NCBI GenBank assembly: GCA_964623735.1
Contig: CAZUVE010000067.1
Location: forward strand, 1 to 14,634
Source of the DNA: SW-9-67-25 sp964623735
GTDB taxonomy: Archaea > Halobacteriota > Halobacteria > Halobacteriales > Haloarculaceae
Reading direction: 5' to 3'
Length of the DNA: 14,634 bases
The notes under the pieces are model-generated. The model was not told the origin of the DNA and searched no databases. It was given only the letters and a program-made list of their open reading frames with translations. Positions 12,978 to 14,634 of this stretch are shown here, one piece after another. Each line of letters opens with the position of its first letter. Positions within the stretch are counted from its first letter, which is position 1. Position numbers and translations under genes: made by a program.

Positions 12978-13816
12978 GGTTCGGGATCCATGATGAGCGT
13001 CCCCGAGTCGCGCCCGAGTTCCCTGTAGGTCCCGGTCATCTCCTCGTGTAACGCCGGCCAGTGGTCGGTGTGGTCGCCGTCCCGGCCGACCGGTTCGGCG
13101 GGGTCGGCGTCGGGCACGTGGATCGAGATTCCCTCGAGAGTATCGGTGACGCGGGTCTCCCACTCCTCGCGCGTCTCGTCCAGCGACTGGTCGCGCACAC
13201 CCAGGTCGTCGACGAGCGCCTCGACGCCGTCCGTGGGCTCGAACAGCGTCAGCGCGTGCGGGTAGAGGCGGTCGACGGCCGCCTGGACGCGCCCGCGGCC
13301 CTCCTCCTCGGCGACGAGGCGTTCGAGCCAGTTGCGGGCGTGTTCGAGGTGGTACTCCTCCTCGGCGAGTACCTTCCCGACGCGGTCCCGGACCGGCGCG
13401 ACCGCCGAGCCCTCGATGGCGTGCAGGCGGACGTCCTCGGCGACGTCGTAGAGGTAACTCCGGACGATGGCGTCGGCCCAGTCGCCCTCCGCGAACGGGA
13501 GTTCGACCAGTGTGCTGTGCCTGAAATCGGCGGGTTCGCGCTCCCAGATGAGGTCCGTCTCGTCGTAGCCGAAGCGCTGGACGAGGTCGTACCACAGGCG
13601 GGCGTGGCCGAGTTCGTCCTGTGCGATGTTCGACAGCGCGATGTCCGACTCCAGGGTGGGCGCCCGGACCTGCCACTCCGTGTACCGCTCGGCGACTACC
13701 AGTTCGTCGTCGGCCAGGCGCAACAGGACGGTCCGGACCGCCTCGCGCTCCTCGCCCTCCAGCGCGTCGAGGCTCTCGACTTCCCTCGTGTCGGCGTTGC
13801 CGTCGGTCGCGGCCAT
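12974..13816 (-). CDS. paaC: Phenylacetyl-CoA 1,2-epoxidase subunit PaaC
   Basis: A 280-residue ferritin-like helical subunit that pairs with PaaA in the multicomponent oxygenase. Seen: LLRLADDELVVAERYTEW (31-48), ALSNIAQDELGHARLWYDLV (60-79) and VLAEEEYHLEHARNWLERL (149-167), the helices that in related di-iron proteins hold the metal ligands (E68/H71 and E154/H156 region). In bacterial complexes PaaC is the structural partner and PaaA is catalytic. The ATG at 13816 shares its first base with the last base of the paaB stop (TGATG), and the gene's own stop overlaps the paaD start, so the operon is translationally coupled. Confidence 0.95.
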   Translation of the reverse strand: MAATDGNADTREVESLDALEGEEREAVRTVLLRLADDELVVAERYTEWQVRAPTLESDIALSNIAQDELGHARLWYDLVQRFGYDETDLIWEREPADFRHSTLVELPFAEGDWADAIVRSYLYDVAEDVRLHAIEGSAVAPVRDRVGKVLAEEEYHLEHARNWLERLVAEEEGRGRVQAAVDRLYPHALTLFEPTDGVEALVDDLGVRDQSLDETREEWETRVTDTLEGISIHVPDADPAEPVGRDGDHTDHWPALHEEMTGTYRELGRDSGTLIMDPEP

Positions 13817-14133
13817 CAGCTCTCACCCCGGCGCTTGCGTTCGGCCTCGGTCAGTTCTTCCTCGGAGGCCGCGACCTCTTCGGCGGCCGGTTCGACGTCG
13901 TAGGCCTGCGCGAACCGGTAGGACTTGTCGGTCGTCCCCCCGAAGTTGGCCTCCTCGGCGTCGACCTCGCCGATTGCCTCCTTGGGAGCGACCCAGAGGC
14001 TGTGGGTCGGCTTGCGCCGGCCGTGCTGTATCTCGGCGAACATGAGCGCCATCTCGCGGTCCGGCGCGTGGACGTTCCCGCAGTGTGTGTGGTAGTCGCC
14101 GGGTTCCCCCTGGCGGAACACTTCCCAGATCAT
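13816..14133 (-). CDS. paaB: Phenylacetyl-CoA 1,2-epoxidase subunit PaaB
   Basis: A 105-residue small subunit of the phenylacetyl-CoA oxygenase that bridges PaaAC heterodimers in bacteria. Seen: WEVFRQGEPGDYHTHCGNVH and APDREMALMFAEIQHGRRKP, then SLWVAPKEAI, all family signatures, followed by a highly charged C-terminal tail (AAEEVAASEEELTEAERKRR). The ATG at 14133 lies four bases after the paaA stop, and the stop overlaps the paaC start by one base. Confidence 0.95.
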   Translation of the reverse strand: MIWEVFRQGEPGDYHTHCGNVHAPDREMALMFAEIQHGRRKPTHSLWVAPKEAIGEVDAEEANFGGTTDKSYRFAQAYDVEPAAEEVAASEEELTEAERKRRGES

Positions 14134-14137
14134 GGTT

Positions 14138-14634
14138 TCAGTCTGCTGCCGCCGGCGTCCCGCCGCCGGTCACGGCCTCTTCCTGGCTGTCGAGGGCGTC
14201 CCGGACCCACGAGACGGCCTCACGGGCGGCGGCGCGCTCGTCTATCTGGCCGCGACCGGGTTCGTACTCGTTTTTTGCGATGGCGAAGAACTCGCCCCAG
14301 TCGAGGTCGTCGTCGACGACCACGTACCGGCCGTCCTCCTCGCGGATGCGCGGTTCGTCCGGAATCTCGAGGCCGTACTTCTCGGCCTTGGGCATGTAGC
14401 TGTTGAGGAACGCCTGCCGGAGTTCGTCGTTGGTCATCGTCTTCAGGCCCACGTCGGCCGCGAAGTCGTGGTGTGTCGACTCGTCGTCGGTCGGCCCGAA
14501 GAACTGCAGGACGCGGGGCCACCACTCCTCGAAGGCCTCCTGTGTCAGGCGCTGTTCCTTCCGGGACCTGCTCATCAGTTCGGCGAGGATGCTCTCGCCG
14601 TGTTTGACGTGAAAGCCCTCCTCGAAGCAGATCT
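14138..14634 (-). CDS. paaA: Phenylacetyl-CoA 1,2-epoxidase catalytic subunit PaaA (5' end beyond the window)
   Basis: The C-terminal ~165 residues of the di-iron oxygenase subunit that epoxidises the aromatic ring of phenylacetyl-CoA. The frame stays open to the right edge: ICFEEGFHVKHGESILAEL precedes the internal methionine at 14575, so that ATG is not the start. EEGFHVKHGE carries the Glu and His expected as di-iron ligands of the last ferritin helix. Downstream are WWPRVLQFFGPTDDESTHH, TMTNDELRQAFLNSYMPKAE, DWGEFFAIAKNEYEPGRGQ and an alanine-rich tail. It is the first visible gene of the paaABCD plus ribbon operon; the N-terminal half and the operon promoter lie outside the window. Confidence 0.95.
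   Translation of the reverse strand, partial: ICFEEGFHVKHGESILAELMSRSRKEQRLTQEAFEEWWPRVLQFFGPTDDESTHHDFAADVGLKTMTNDELRQAFLNSYMPKAEKYGLEIPDEPRIREEDGRYVVVDDDLDWGEFFAIAKNEYEPGRGQIDERAAAREAVSWVRDALDSQEEAVTGGGTPAAAD

Noticed and set aside
12534..13826. 430-codon frame that would fuse a long N-terminal extension to PaaD
   Set aside because: The extension is an out-of-frame reading of paaC; the ATG at 12977 with ATGA overlap to the paaC stop gives a normal PaaD.
14138..14575. PaaA as a complete 145-residue protein starting at 14575
   Set aside because: The frame is open upstream to the window edge and encodes ICFEEGFHVKHGE, a core di-iron helix, so the methionine at 14575 is internal.

Overview
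The window is chromosomal DNA of a haloarchaeon (class Halobacteria). The evidence is high G+C content, strongly acidic predicted proteins, TATA-like boxes about 27 bp upstream of start codons with almost no 5' leader, and haloarchaeal-type gene families. No tool was run; calls rest on reading the translations, motifs and repeats.

Layout. Positions 1-235 hold two back-to-back copies of an ~82 bp hairpin repeat directly behind the 3' end of valS (valyl-tRNA synthetase, minus strand, to 2902). Then follow a GNAT acetyltransferase broken by two compensating frameshifts (3070-3567), gnd (6-phosphogluconate dehydrogenase, 3691-4587), and a 254 bp MITE with 19 bp terminal inverted repeats and a 10 bp target duplication (4636-4909). 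Next come an RmlA-type sugar nucleotidyltransferase (minus, 5055-6023) and, divergent from it, a small HTH/zinc-ribbon regulator (6099-6389). An AT-rich, apparently decayed 500 bp stretch leads to a cupin gene (6892-7212) flanked by two more copies of the hairpin repeat in the same orientation.

The right half (7532-14634) looks like a phenylacetate catabolism region. It contains, on the minus strand, an HMG-CoA-synthase-like/DUF35 fusion translationally coupled to an SCP2-type thiolase, then paaK (phenylacetate-CoA ligase, plus), a MaoC-type hydratase (minus), a truncated paaI-like thioesterase (plus), and the tightly packed minus-strand operon paaA-paaB-paaC-paaD plus a separate PaaD zinc-ribbon gene. 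paaA runs off the right edge. PaaK would activate phenylacetate to phenylacetyl-CoA, and the PaaABC(D) oxygenase would epoxidise the ring. The MaoC protein could act at the oxepin-CoA/hydratase stage, and the thiolase with its fused partner could act at the terminal C-C cleavage steps. These last two assignments are inference.

The most unusual features are structural. A family of ~80 bp imperfect palindromes with ATAC..GTAT ends sits next to genes, and its end coincides with the A of a TGA stop codon. A second, unrelated 79 bp palindrome with the same end logic closes the paa operon and also truncates paaI. There is also a Tn5-end-like MITE. Three divergent gene pairs share a compact promoter design with opposing TATA boxes about 27 bp from each start.
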